Below are positions 43,346-53,202 of a stretch of 64,000 nucleotides of DNA, piece by piece. The position numbers and the translations under genes were made by a program. Positions within the stretch are counted from its first letter, which is position 1; every line of letters begins with the position of its first letter. This DNA comes from Salvator merianae (taxonomy: Eukaryota; Chordata; Lepidosauria; Squamata; Teiidae): the NCBI GenBank assembly GCA_003586115.2, contig QVOM02000034.1:17343444-17407443 (forward strand). Reading direction: 5' to 3'. Below the pieces are notes generated by a model that saw only the letters and a program-made list of their open reading frames with translations, was not told the origin of the DNA and searched no databases.

Positions 43346-44190
43346 TACAGACTCAGATGTAGAATCAGAAGTCAGAGTCCATTCCTCACCCTTAGGCTTT
43401 TATTAAATGCCTGAAAAGCATTTGTTTAAAAGGTTTCCAGGATGATTACATTGTACAGACTGAGAAAGCTAAGTGATCCACAATATGTGTACATAAACAC
43501 CCATGCGAGCCAAGAGACTACAGTGGCCAGTTTGGGAGAAAACCGACGCCCCCTCACCGTTTTGGAAAAGACGCTGCTCTTGTTTTCCTTTCCTCATACC
43601 TTTTTTCTTTTTAACATTCCAGATCCTCCCCTTCCTCCTGAATTAGCTTGGGCTGCTTGCCTTCTGCAGCTCTTCTAGAGTTCAGCAGAGGTTGTGTTAC
43701 ATAACACATCCCCCGGGCACCAGAGCATTTCCACTTAAGCTTTTCCAAAAGTGACACAACAGAGGAAAGGGGCAATATGTTTCCCTTACTGTGCTCCCAG
43801 TTGCTACTACACAAACACAACCCGGGAGGAGAAACTCCAGAGATGCAATCTGGGCACCGTGGAGAGGAAAGATGGAAAAGGGAGAGGACGGTGCCAGCCA
43901 GCTAGCAGTTTGTACAGCTGCAATTCAAGTGCATTTGAAAACAAAACAAAATGAAAAGTGCTGCTGACTGCTGAACTGCTTACAGCTTTCTGCTGCTTGC
44001 TACCACCTCTGCTCTTGACAGTAGTTTAAATGTAGAATTCAGTTTGTTCCTGTCCATTGGCCTGGCTGATGGAGATTAATGGGAAATGTAGTTCATTGTT
44101 ATCTGAAGGCCCTAGACTGGGAAAGGATGAACCAGCAGAAAGCATGGGAACAAATGAAGCAGCATGCTTTCATTTCATATCACATTTTAA
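43346..44190. other. unrecognised non-coding stretch
   Basis: No gene is supported. GAAACCGACGCC-type CpG content around 43540-43570 is isolated. Confidence 0.35.
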
Positions 44191-44195
44191 CGCCA

Positions 44196-45900
44196 CACCT
44201 CAGTTTCAGTTATTGAGTCCTGATGAGGTGGATAAGCTGGTCGCTGGGATCTGGCCAACTACATACCCTCTAGATCCTTGCCCTTCTTGGTTAATAAAGG
44301 CCAGCTGAACAGGCCAGCTGAACAAGGTATGACAAAGTGGGTATAGGGAGTGGTGAACGCCTCTTTGAGAGATGTGGTGGTCCCACATTGCTCTTAAAGA
44401 GGCAATGCTGTGTCCTTCCTCAAGCGGTTCTCCCTGGATCCAGAAGATCTAAACAACTATCAACTGAGGCAAGGTATTGGAGAGGGTTGTAGATGTTGAG
44501 CTGCAGGCATGCTTGGAAGAAGCTGATTATCTAAACCCATTTCAATCTGGTTTAAGGTCCAGATATGGCACTGAAACCATCTTGGTCACCCTAGTTGATG
44601 ACCTTCTCCAGGAGAAAGTCACTGTTTGTTCTCCTGGATGTCTTGGTGGCTTTTGATACAATTGATCATGGTATTCTTCTGGAGAGACTACAGAGTTTGG
44701 GAGCTGTTGCAACCATGTTGCTACCTGGTTCATGTGCAGGGCAGCCTGCCTGCCTGTAACACGTGTACAGAAAAGGAAGCGGCCATTTGCTGATACCTGC
44801 GGGTAAATTTCCACTGCTTGTAAACAACCACATGCGGCCTTGAGCACCTCTCCTTACTCCCCCTTTCTAGATGACGCCTAACCCTTGAGACACTCTGTAA
44901 CTTTTGATTGGTCATTTTGAATACTGCTTGTTATGCTGTAACTTTGTATTGGGTTTAATTAGTCCTGTGACTAATGCCACCATAAAGACCCTCCTCCCTT
45001 TGTTTGTACTCAATAAAAGAGCTTCCCCGACTTTGGTCGGGGTCATCTCCCCTCGAGAAAGCCTGGAGTCAGCTCTTACTTTTTCGATGCCAAGAAACCC
45101 CCGAGCGACCCACTAGAAGTGGGAGGAATTCCCACAGGGAGCCGGAGGCATTGTGTTGCAATGGTTCCACTCCTATCTCCAAAGCTGGTTCCAGAGAGTG
45201 GTTGAGGGAGATTCTTGCTCGACAACCTGGGAATTCACTTGTAGAATTCCTCAGAGGATGATCTTATCTCCCATGCTCTTCAATATCTATATGAAACCAC
45301 TGAGAGAGGTCATCAGGAGATTTGGCCTGAGGTGTCATCAATATGCAGATGATACTCAGCTCTACCTCTCCATGCCATATGAATCAGGAGAGGTGGTTGA
45401 AGTACTTGACAAGTGCTTGGAGGCAGTAATGGGCAGGATAGGGGCCAGAAAACTAAGCTGGATCCAGACAAGACAGAGGTGCTGCGTGTCACAGGGTCTC
45501 AAGTCTATGAAGTAGGGAGGCATACTGTTCTTGATGGAGTTGAAAGGGGTAGGTGCAAAATCTGGAGGTACTCTTCTACTCTGCAATGACACTTGAAGTT
45601 CACGTGGAAGCAGTGGGTCAAGAGTACCTACTTCCAGCTCCACCTTGTTGGCTAGCTATGACCCTTTCTAGGCAGAGATGATCTGACCACAGTAATCCAT
45701 GCCCTGGTGACTTCCAGGTTAGACTATTGTAATAGGCTCTACATGGGGCTACCTTTGAAGATGGTTCAGAAGCTGCAGCTGGTGCAGAATGCAGCAGCAA
45801 GACTGCTAAATGATACTGCTGGCCAGACACACATCATGCGGAGGGAATATCTTGCTTTCCTCTGCCAAGATTCCATATTATTCTAGTTATCTTCCTGTCT
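44196..45900 (+). mobile_element. L2-like LINE ORF2 fragment, interrupted by a solo LTR
   Basis: In order it encodes DEVDKLVAGIWPTTYPLDPC, then after a gap FQSGLRSRYGTETILVTLVD, and a FDTIDHGILLERL segment (palm box A). The LTR follows, then LQWFHSYLQSWFQ, ILSPMLFNIYMKPL, and HQYADDTQLYL with the catalytic YADD intact. A KLQLVQNAAARLL-equivalent stretch comes at about 45780. This is the best-preserved reverse transcriptase core in the window, but it has frameshifts and stops and no endonuclease or ORF1. It is 5'-truncated. Confidence 0.85.
44705..45136 (+). mobile_element. solo LTR of an endogenous retrovirus (432 bp)
   Basis: It starts TGTTGCAACC and ends ATTCCCACA, so the canonical TG...CA ends are present. 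GGGAGC flanks both sides (44699-44704 and 45137-45142), a 6-bp target duplication. An AATAAA lies at 45012-45017. It is followed by a perfect hairpin, CCCCGAC (45025-45031) with GTCGGGG (45036-45042), in the expected R/U5 region. CATAAAG near 44982 could serve as the TATA-like element. No gag, pol or env sequence remains: it is the product of LTR-LTR recombination. A 6-bp duplication is usual for alpha- and beta-type retroviruses, but the class is not certain. Confidence 0.87.
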
Positions 45901-46935
45901 TCTCCCTACACTGGTGAGACTAACCCCTTGTTCAGGTGCCTGATGCAACCCTGAAAACATTTACCCTCCTCCCAGACCTCTGAATTCCTATTACGTTTGC
46001 TAGAAGCAACCAAAAAAGGAAAAGAAAAGGTAACTACTGTACAAAGGTGGATGGAGAGGCTTAAACCTCTGCACTCAGCCAGAAACCTGGTGGGGATACA
46101 AATAATGTCATTTCAGGTCATAATATTTATCATTTTATGCACAGGAAGACTAAGAGGCAGGTTCAGCATACATACCAGCATACATACTGTGGGAACTGCA
46201 GCTGGGCTGGTGCACTTTTTCTGGCCAAAGAATGGGCTGGACAGACCGTCTGTTCTGACTTCAAGGCCAGGGAACAAAAGGTCCCTGGCTTCAAAGACTG
46301 CATACCAGGTTCATTTCATATCAATTGCTATGAGCTGTTCTGCCAAGCACCACCATTCTGCAACACAGGGGTAGGCACAAACCTGGCCAGTGCTCCTGGG
46401 CACACTCCCAAGCATGGATCCCTAGCCCTAGGAGCGGGCTAGGTGTGGGTGTCATGTGGTCACCATGTGCCAGAGGAGGACCTGCCCCTACTTTTGTGCA
46501 TAGTGATGTGTGGACACTCCCTGGTCAGTGTCCTACTGGCATGGTCCAAGGGGACCATGTGGATCCTGCCATTTACCTTCTCAGTTTTTCTCCATAGGTG
46601 TGTTCCAGTGGTTGTGAGTGAGTGTGTTTGCAAAAAAGTGGCCCTTGAGTCAAAAAAAGAAAAAAGGGTGAGCCATTCTGCTTTGCCTTGTACTATAGTT
46701 TCTTTATTTCTTGTATTTATTTATTTATTTATTTATTTTTAAGACATCTTTGGGGGCTTTTTAGAAAAACTTATTCCAGATTAATTCCTTTGCAATAGTC
46801 CACACAGTTTTCTATTTCACACTTGTGAATTTTTATCATGTTGTTCTTTTAATCCACTTTTTGGACAGAAATGTTGAAATCACCATATCCTCATCCCATA
46901 AGAAAATATCTTAAGAGCCAGGAAAATGCACACAC
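45901..46935. other. unrecognised stretch with (TTTA)n microsatellite
   Basis: A TTTA run occupies about 46714-46740. About 46140-46470 gives overlapping open frames of about 100-125 codons without domains. No gene is supported. Confidence 0.4.
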
Positions 46936-46939
46936 ATGC

Positions 46940-47690
46940 AGAAAACACATCCATGTATCTTCCTCATATTCATAAATGCCTTGGATAATAAGGTGGATAC
47001 CCTAACTGATAGAATCAATACTCAAAATGATCTTAATAAGCTAGAAGGCTGGGCTAAGAGCAACAAAGTGAGATGCAAAGTACTGCAATGCTTAGGACAA
47101 AAAAAATCAAGTGTATAGATATAAAAATGAAGATAATTCAGCTTGTTGGCGATACATTGGAAAATGTCCCTGGAATTTTATTTGCCTTACAGACTGATTG
47201 CATAGCAGCATATTATAAGGTTGCCAAAATCAGGCAATTAATTAGTCACATTTGGCTTTTTTAAGGCTTCTTTTATGGCTAGGATAATTAATTTGGCAAT
47301 TTCTGGCCAGGCTGGATTTGTTGCAGCAGAAAAGGCAAATGCAGTTGTGGATTGCATCAAGAGAAGAACAGTATAGCCTGCACATCATGAGTTGTAATGC
47401 TACTTCTCTGTCAGATCTCAGTTAAACCCTGTCTGGAGTGCTGAGTCTAGTTCTGAGTTCACTTTAAGAAGGATTCAGACAGAATGAAACAGGTTCAGAG
47501 AAAGACAAGGAGGAAGGCCAGAAACAAAATCCAATGAAAGGACATTGAAAGAACTGAAGAACTAGGGTAAAGTTATTAATCTTAAGAAGAAAAGACTGGG
47601 GCAAGATAGGGTAGCCCCCTTTATGACTGGTTCTCTCTCCTGTCAAAATATAGGACACAAAGTAATAAATTTACATTAGGAAAAATCAGA
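46940..47690 (+). mobile_element. old CR1/L3-type LINE ORF2 fragment
   Basis: It encodes FINALDNKVDTLTDRI and NDLNKLEGWAKSNKVRCKVL, matching the IN-LD...DL-RLE-WA--N-M-FN--KCKVL order of CR1. Later pieces are KANAVVDCIKRRTV, and after stops a segment with LKELKN and RLGQDRVAPF equivalents. It is more diverged than the copies at 6.1 and 12.1 kb. The catalytic YADD box and the 3' tail are absent or unrecognisable. Confidence 0.75.
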
Positions 47691-47874
47691 TTTTGGTTGA
47701 AATCAGGGAGGAAACCAAAAATAAAAAACCCACAAAACCAGGGCCATAACTACCAGGGAGCACGCCTGGATTTCTGCTAGGGGTCAGGAAGCAAAAGTGC
47801 TTTTTGGGAGCACGTGGATGGCTGCTAAGGTTGGCGTTTTCTCACTATAGCACTCTGTGCACAGTTTAGTCTCA

Positions 47875-48090
47875 GGCTGTGTTCAGACATAACAAAAGGG
47901 GTGACTTGGAGGCGCCTCACAGAGACAGTGTGTGGGCCCTCGTGTTTCCAAGTCTTCTCTAATCCACCTTTTCTAGCATGGAATGTTCATGAGAAAGGGG
48001 AGGGGCAGACTAGTGTGTGAACAATCTCACCTCAAAGCTGTCTTTGAGCCACCTCAGAGATGCTTTTTGTGTGTGTGTCTGATCACAGCC
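47875..48090. mobile_element. non-autonomous DNA transposon, family B (216 bp)
   Basis: The ends GGCTGTGTTCAGACA and TGTCTGATCACAGCC form a 15-bp inverted repeat with one mismatch. The interior matches the nested element at 3271-3487 in opposite orientation. A TG microsatellite (48069-48078) replaces the A-run of the other copy. The flanks TCA and TAT do not match. Confidence 0.78.
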
Positions 48091-48243
48091 TATGTTAACC
48101 TAACAAGAAGAGCCTAGCTTGCTTTCTTTGCCAGAAGCCCATTCCACCCTAGCTATGTCTTTGAAAAAAACTCATTGACAAGAGTCACATGATGGTGGCT
48201 CCTGCCAGTGTAGGGCTAGAGCACTAGCAAAAAAAGCACTCTA

Positions 48244-48628
48244 ATGCTGATGAGTGGCAAGCTGTTTTATATTCCTACTGCCACTGCTGGCTGTGCGAAC
48301 TTTCAGTGTTTCCTGCCAGGGCTGTTTTGGCAAACACAGGAAATGCCCCTGGAAGTAGGGGCCTTTTCAGTGGTGGCCCCCAGACTGTGGAACACTCTTC
48401 CCCCTGAGATGCGTCAAGCTTCCTCACTTTACATCTTTAGAAGAGCAATAAAGACGCACCTATTTACCCTTACCTTTGCCTAAAGGTACAGTTTTCCCTC
48501 CCTACTTTCAGGCTACTGTTTTATTGCATGCCTTTTTTGAGTTTTTGTTTTGTTTTGTTGTAACCCGCCCTGAGACCTTCAGGTATAGGGTGGGATAAAA
48601 ATGCAAATAAATAAATAAATAAATAAAT
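48244..48628 (+). mobile_element. L2-like LINE 3' end
   Basis: The plus strand encodes GAFSVVAPRLWNTLPPEMRQ and IFRRAIKTHLFTL with a stop directly after, the clearest L2 C-terminus in the window. The 3' UTR ends GTAACCCGCCCTGAGACCTT, then CAGGTATAGGGTGGGATAAA and a pure (AAAT)n tail (48604-48628). It is 5'-truncated. Confidence 0.87.
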
Positions 48629-48899
48629 TTCCTGTGTTTGGGAAATCAGGGCCAGTCTATTCAGCCTTAATGGAGCGCACCAAGGTAGGTGTAGATTTTG
48701 CAGCAGCAAAGCATCAAAGTGGGAGAAAGTACTCCCATAGTGCTTTCTCCTGCTCTGCCGCTAAAGTGGTGCTGTTGTGGTGTCATGCAGATCCTGTCTT
48801 CCTTAATAGCTTCTGCAACAGTAGAAAGATGGTGCTCTCCCTCAGTAGTTAAGTTCAAAGGGAACCTGACAAGACATCTGTTGGGTGACCTTCATTTTA

Positions 48900-49220
48900 A
48901 TCATTTAAAACATTTCTATATTGATTCTTCGCATCAAAATCTCAAAGTGGTTTACAATAAAATTTAAAAACAAGGTTAAAAACAGTTAAAACATTAGAAT
49001 ACTATTAAAAACTGGATAGGGGTCAGAAAATAAGCATTCATTTACATTGCATGATCAGTTTTCAACAGGTACCTGAAAGACGTAATAAGAAGTGCCTGAT
49101 GAAAACCTGAGAGAAAAGCATTCAAAAATGTGGATGCCACTATAGAGAAGGCCCTGCTATAGGACCCAGAAAGATCACATTCAGTGATTGGTGATTCCCG
49201 CAGTAGAATCTCACATGTGT
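48900..49220 (-). mobile_element. L2-like LINE 3' end, reverse strand, degraded
   Basis: The reverse strand gives RAFSIVASTFLNAFLS, a decayed form of the AFSVVAPRLWNSLP motif. An A/T-rich 3' UTR lies toward 48900, including AATCTCAAAGTGGTTTACAA, the reverse of the usual stem. Confidence 0.65.
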
Positions 49221-49585
49221 GCACACCGGCCGTTCTTAAAGGACAGAAGCGCTTCTCAAAAAATCATCATCAATTCCTAGAGAGTAAAAAGAATTAGCAA
49301 GATTATACTTGATCATATGATCCTGTATGAGGGCAATCAGGAGTGCTGATGATCCCAAACAGCTAGGTGGCAACTAAGAAGATTCACTTCCTCCTCCAGT
49401 AAAACAAGTCAGTGGGAACAAATAAATTCAATGTCCAAAGGTAAGAATACATGACACAATTCACGTATTGGGGTGTTTACAGACATACATTGGGATGTTT
49501 ACAGGAAATGGCGTTGTACTATCTAAATTGTTTCCCTAGGCTCTCAGTATGAAAACAGGTATTTGTGTATTCCACCAGATATTGA
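49221..49585. other. unrecognised non-coding stretch
   Basis: No supported gene or repeat is seen. Confidence 0.4.
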
Positions 49586-49589
49586 ACAG

Positions 49590-49740
49590 AAGAACAGAAG
49601 AGAAGACCTGCTGAATCAGGCCACAGCCCATCTAGTCCAGCATCCTGTCTCATACAGTGGTCCACTAATTGCTTCTGGAGATTCTCAAGCAGAAGACAAA
49701 GACAAAACCTTCACCTGCTCTCAACTTAAGCTCCTGTTTC
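49590..49740 (-). mobile_element. CR1 3' tail fragment, reverse strand
   Basis: AGAACAGAAGAGAAGACCTG, then CTGAATCAGGCCACAGCCCA and TCTAGTCCAGCATCCTGTCT, is the exact reverse order of the CR1 tail at 6.8 kb. The match continues through the TTCTCAAGCAGAAGACAAAG word. Confidence 0.8.
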
Positions 49741-49827
49741 TGGTTTTTACCCTCATCTGTTTGAGCCTCTCTGGCAATCAAGGAACAGGCTGCAGGCTTC
49801 ATGACTTGCTGCAGCTACCCTATAACA

Positions 49828-49930
49828 GTATGGTGTAGTGGTTAGTGACAGACTAGGACCACAGAGATCCAGTTTCCTAGCACTAAAGTGCACCTTTAGC
49901 CTCCCTCACTGGCTTGTGGTGCAAGCAACA
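49828..49930 (+). mobile_element. tRNA-derived SINE head
   Basis: TATGGTGTAGTGGTTAGTGA is an A-box-type start, GACTAGGACCACAGAGATCC is the anticodon-side region, and the B box is eroded (CAGTTTCCTAGCACT). CCTCACTGGCTTGTGGTGCA keeps the usual body order. Confidence 0.6.
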
Positions 49931-50213
49931 CAAAAGAAGATGACCACGTAAGTATCCCGGTCTGAACCTCTTGTAGGAAAAGGAGGAGACCAAACACAAT
50001 GCAAGACGTCTGGGTCCCCTTCATACATCACAAAGTTTGTGTGAAGCTTGCACAAAATTTTGCAAAGTACAGACAGGTCCACTTGTCACGGGGTCTGCTT
50101 TTCAAGGCCAATGGCAGGATGAGCGCTTAGGCTGGACTGAATCTGGGATCCTCCTAGGACTCGTTCATTTTCTTTGTAGGTTCTTCCGCAGCGAGTAAAC
50201 AAATATGTGCATC
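49931..50213. other. unrecognised non-coding stretch
   Basis: I see nothing identifiable between the SINE head and the fold-back element. Confidence 0.4.
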
Positions 50214-50216
50214 TAT

Positions 50217-50439
50217 GGACCCATCCACATCTCAATTTTAATCCAGTTTCAGTCCACTTTCGGACTGAAAGAACACATCAGCAAAGTAACTAATAATTTT
50301 CTTTCCACATTATCTAACAAAAAGGTGGATTTTCTGAGTTAGATAATGCTGAAGGAAAATATCTTATTCCTTCACTGATGTGTTCTCTCAATCCGAAAGT
50401 GGACGGAAGCTGGATTAAAACTTAGGTGTAATTGGCCCC
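50217..50439. mobile_element. fold-back DNA transposon, family E (223 bp)
   Basis: The left arm AATTTTAATCCAGTTTCAGT then CCACTTTCGG pairs with CCGAAAGTGGACGGAAGCTG then GATTAAAACTT on the right. ACACATCAG pairs with CTGATGTGT further in. TAT flanks both sides (50214-50216 and 50440-50442). The centre ACATTATCTAA...TTAGATAATG is shared with the copy at 53.0 kb. It lies about 150 bp upstream of the CpG island. Confidence 0.8.
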
Positions 50440-51146
50440 TATGTGTGTGTGTTCAGTGTGCGTAAAACACGCTTTCAGAGAAGGAGAGAAGCGAAATGAA
50501 AAACACGCGCACGTATTTAAATATTCTCCATTTCTTCCCCGTTCTCTCTTTCTGCCGAAGCCTTCTGCCCACTTTTTCCCCTCTTCGCAGAGCTCAACAA
50601 TCGAGCGCTTGTACTCCCGCCTTGGGAGGGAAGGAGAGAGAGAGCGAGCGAGCGAGCGAGAGAGGAAACCCGCAGGGCCGCCTTTTGGCTCCAGCGCGAG
50701 GAGACGTCATGGATTCCTGAGTGTGGAAGTTTGCAGGAAAGCCCTCCGTTTAGCAGATGGAGCCGATCCAAGGGTTTCCATGGCGCTGGGCATAAACAGG
50801 AGGAAACAGTGAGGGAATCCCGTTATTTTACAGCATTCAACGACTATAAACACTCGGCGCAGGGAAGGAAGTGGCCTTTCCCTCTCGAGTAACTCACCTC
50901 TCGGAGCAGGCAGCAGGGAAGGCAGCAGAAGCAGCAGCGGCGAGCGCCCTCCGCCCGCGCTCAGCCCCCACGCGCGGAACCCTCCACGCGGGAAAGACGG
51001 AGAGCGAGAGAGGGAGACGGAGAGGCGCAGACAAGCCGCGATCGGGCCAGGACGATGGTCCGGAAAGCCTAGCCGCACCGAGACCGCGATCCCTTTTATT
51101 TTTTGCCTCTATTTCTCTCTCCCTTTCTCTCTCTCTCCGCATCTAA

Positions 51147-51237
51147 TATAGCCAATAATATACATATTTAATATATATATAAATATATAAGTTATATTTT
51201 ATATATATAAATATAGATATATAGATATATAAAAACA
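51147..51237. repeat. AT-rich (TA)n-like block inside CpG island
   Basis: About 90 bases are almost wholly A and T (TACATATTTAATATATATAT and similar), sharply bounded by GC-rich DNA. It could be part of a 5' UTR or a fragile, nucleosome-poor segment. Confidence 0.8.
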
Positions 51238-51244
51238 AATCCAA

Positions 51245-51317
51245 ATGCAGAGAGGAACCGCGTGCCGGCTGGTACATTATCACCACCACCACCACATCAT
51301 GAGGTCTATGGATCAAG
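51245..51317 (+). CDS. candidate first coding exon (histidine-rich N-terminus), unrecognised gene
   Basis: From the ATG at 51245 the frame reads MQRGTACRLV, then a run of histidines with a tyrosine (HYHHHHHI), then MRSMDQ. It reaches CAAG/GTAGAGT, a fair splice donor at 51317/51318, leaving phase 1. Two further ATGs in frame (51299 and 51308) could be the true start. The frame itself stays open past the donor to 51634, but reading on would be intronic if the donor is used. This is inference from position in a CpG island plus the donor. I do not recognise the protein, and the region may be wholly 5' UTR. Confidence 0.3.
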
Positions 51318-51930
51318 GTAGAGTCCTTGCCTTTGAACTCTTGTTTTATTTCTCAAGACAGTCTCCTTGTCTCTCTCCCCGTGTGATCGCTGCCTGGCTT
51401 CGGCGCTGGCTGACCGCGGAAGGCTTCGCTCTCGTCCGGCTGCTCCGGCTCGCTAGCTCCCGCTTTGCCGCTTTACGCTTTGCCGCTTGTGTGATTGCGT
51501 GCCGTTTGCCTTTTTTTCGCCAGCCTGCCCTGCAGCCTCAGACGCGCATCATCTCGCTTCCCGCCGGAGGGCATTTGCCCCCGAAATTCAGCCAGGGCTT
51601 CTTTGCGAGGTCGTCTGAAGGGGCGCGTCTCTAGAGAGGATGAGATGGTTGGACGTCTTTCGCGTGCGTGTTTGTGTGCGTGTGAAGCGACGCGCCACCT
51701 GAAACGCGACCTACCTGTGTGACTTGATATCAGGCAGGTGAGTCCGAGCGAGGGTCGTAGGAGAGGGAAAAGGCAGCGATTTGTCGGTGCACAATCCGGC
51801 CGGAAGCCTTTCCTTTCTCTCTCTGATCTAAGCTGGATGGAAACCTCCTTTCAACTCTGTCCAGATCCCCTCGTGAAGCCGGGAGAGCCGCTCGGGCTTC
51901 ACCTCTCCCGAAGCCAGATTTCAAGGCTCG

Positions 51931-52580
51931 GGGGCTTTGTCTAAAAATAATTAGAAACTACCTAATGTCAACGTTCAGGAAAGGGGGTTGTGCCTTTTTT
52001 CGAGAATGCGCTCCCTGTATTGCTTTGGTATTGTTTTTTTTAATGTACAGAGCAGGATTTAAAATCTGTTGGAAGGTTGAAAATGCCCAGAAAATAACTT
52101 AACTGAGAACTTTGACTGGCAGCTGCTATACAGGGTGGGGGCAAGGATTCCCCTGAAAGGTGCCCAAGAAAGAATTGCATGTGTGCAGGATTCCTCCTTT
52201 TTTGCCTTACAAGTCAACCCTACAGACCTGGACTTGATTCCTAAGAGAACGGGTTCAGGGTTGCAGCAGCCTTTTTGGCATGCCTTGCGAATTCCTCTCC
52301 TTCCCAGGAACTGGGTGCCTGGATGGACTGTTGTCGTTCCACAGAGTGTGGAAGGGCTACTCTGGAACAGCCACAGGATCAACACCCTGTGGTTGATGGC
52401 GAAAACTCCATGGAAGCGCTCTTCCTACTTTGTTGCAATACCTCTCTTTTCTTTTTTTTGGCAAGGAAGGCCCTTTCAAACCCATGTGGTGTATTTGGAA
52501 TGCAGCTGTTAGACAGTCTCAGCCCAGCAAAACCAAACTGCCAGTCCACTTAGTGAGGCATCACGATAGGAGAGGGCAAC
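51931..52580. other. unrecognised stretch downstream of the CpG island
   Basis: There is no recognisable exon or repeat. If the candidate donor at 51318 is real, this is first-intron sequence. Confidence 0.35.
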
Positions 52581-52582
52581 AT

Positions 52583-52960
52583 ATTTTATTTATCTATTCA
52601 CTGTACTGTTTATATGCTGCCCTTCACTCAAGGATCTCAGGGCAGGTCACAATAGTAAAATGATAAAATTTGTAACAGTTAAAACTTAATAAAAAGTACA
52701 GTGTAAACTACAACTGTTGCTCCCACTAGCAAGGAAGCTAAACATCAAAGGCCTGGGTGAAGAGATACGATTTAACTAGGTGTCAAAAACCATGCAGTGT
52801 TGGCGCGTGGTGAACCTCTGTTGGGAGGCTGTTCCAAAGTCTGGGGGCAACCACAGAAAAGGCCCTCTCGCTTGCCACACGCTCTTGTACCTCTGAGGAT
52901 AGCGGAACTACAAGAAGGTTCTCACTTTGTGATCTTAAGGCATGGGAAGGTCAATCAGAG
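52583..52960 (-). mobile_element. L2-like LINE 3' end, reverse strand
   Basis: TATATGCTGCCCTTCACTCA, then AGGATCTCAGGGCAGGTCAC, is the reversed terminal stem. On the minus strand, about 52885-52820 encodes RAFSVVAPRLWNSLPTEVHH, the conserved L2 C-terminus. Frames are broken elsewhere. Confidence 0.78.
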
Positions 52961-53018
52961 GACAGATATAAAACTGAAGGTTGATCTTTATGCAAACGCA
53001 TAGCTGACCTGTCTGCAA

Positions 53019-53202
53019 GACTAGCTACACTTAAGTTTTAATCTACCTTGGATGAACCTTCAGAGTGAGCAAACGCATCTAACCCAAAAGTTGATTTTCT
53101 GGATTAGATAATGTCAGAGGGAATAGGGCTTGTCCGTTTGCTGTTATCGTCACACTCTGAAGGTGGATCCAAGGTGGATTAAAACTTAAGTGTAGCTAGG
53201 TC
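53019..53202. mobile_element. fold-back DNA transposon, family E (about 184 bp)
   Basis: The termini CTAGCTACACTTAAGTTTTA then ATC and GATTAAAACTTAAGTGTAGC then TAG are 23-base perfect inverted repeats. Inward, CCTTGGATGAACCTTCAGAG pairs with CTCTGAAGGTGGATCCAAGG with two mismatches, and GCAAACG with CGTTTGC. The centre GATTTTCTGGATTAGATAAT is shared with the copy at 50.2 kb. Target duplications are not evident. Confidence 0.8.

Larger units (their letters stand above)
50590..51930. promoter_or_regulatory. CpG island, likely host gene promoter
   Basis: CpG dinucleotides are dense from about 50590 to 51130 and again from about 51250 to 51930, against strong depletion nearly everywhere else in the window. 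Features include a GAGCGAGCGAGCGAGCGAGA run (about 50640-50660) and GCCCCCACGCGCGG. An AT-rich block splits it (51147-51237). This is typical of the promoter and first exon of a developmental or housekeeping vertebrate gene. Direction is uncertain; a splice-donor candidate favours the plus strand. The gene is not recognised. Confidence 0.72.

Noticed and set aside
50432..50812. 126-codon frame at the start of the CpG island
   Set aside because: It has no domain, and its SERE repeats come from a GAGA/GAGC simple repeat. GC-rich DNA has few stops, and other frames are open over the same region.
51245..51634. Reading the full 129-codon frame as protein
   Set aside because: A reasonable splice donor lies at 51317/51318 and the sequence beyond looks intronic, so only the part before it is offered as a weak candidate exon.
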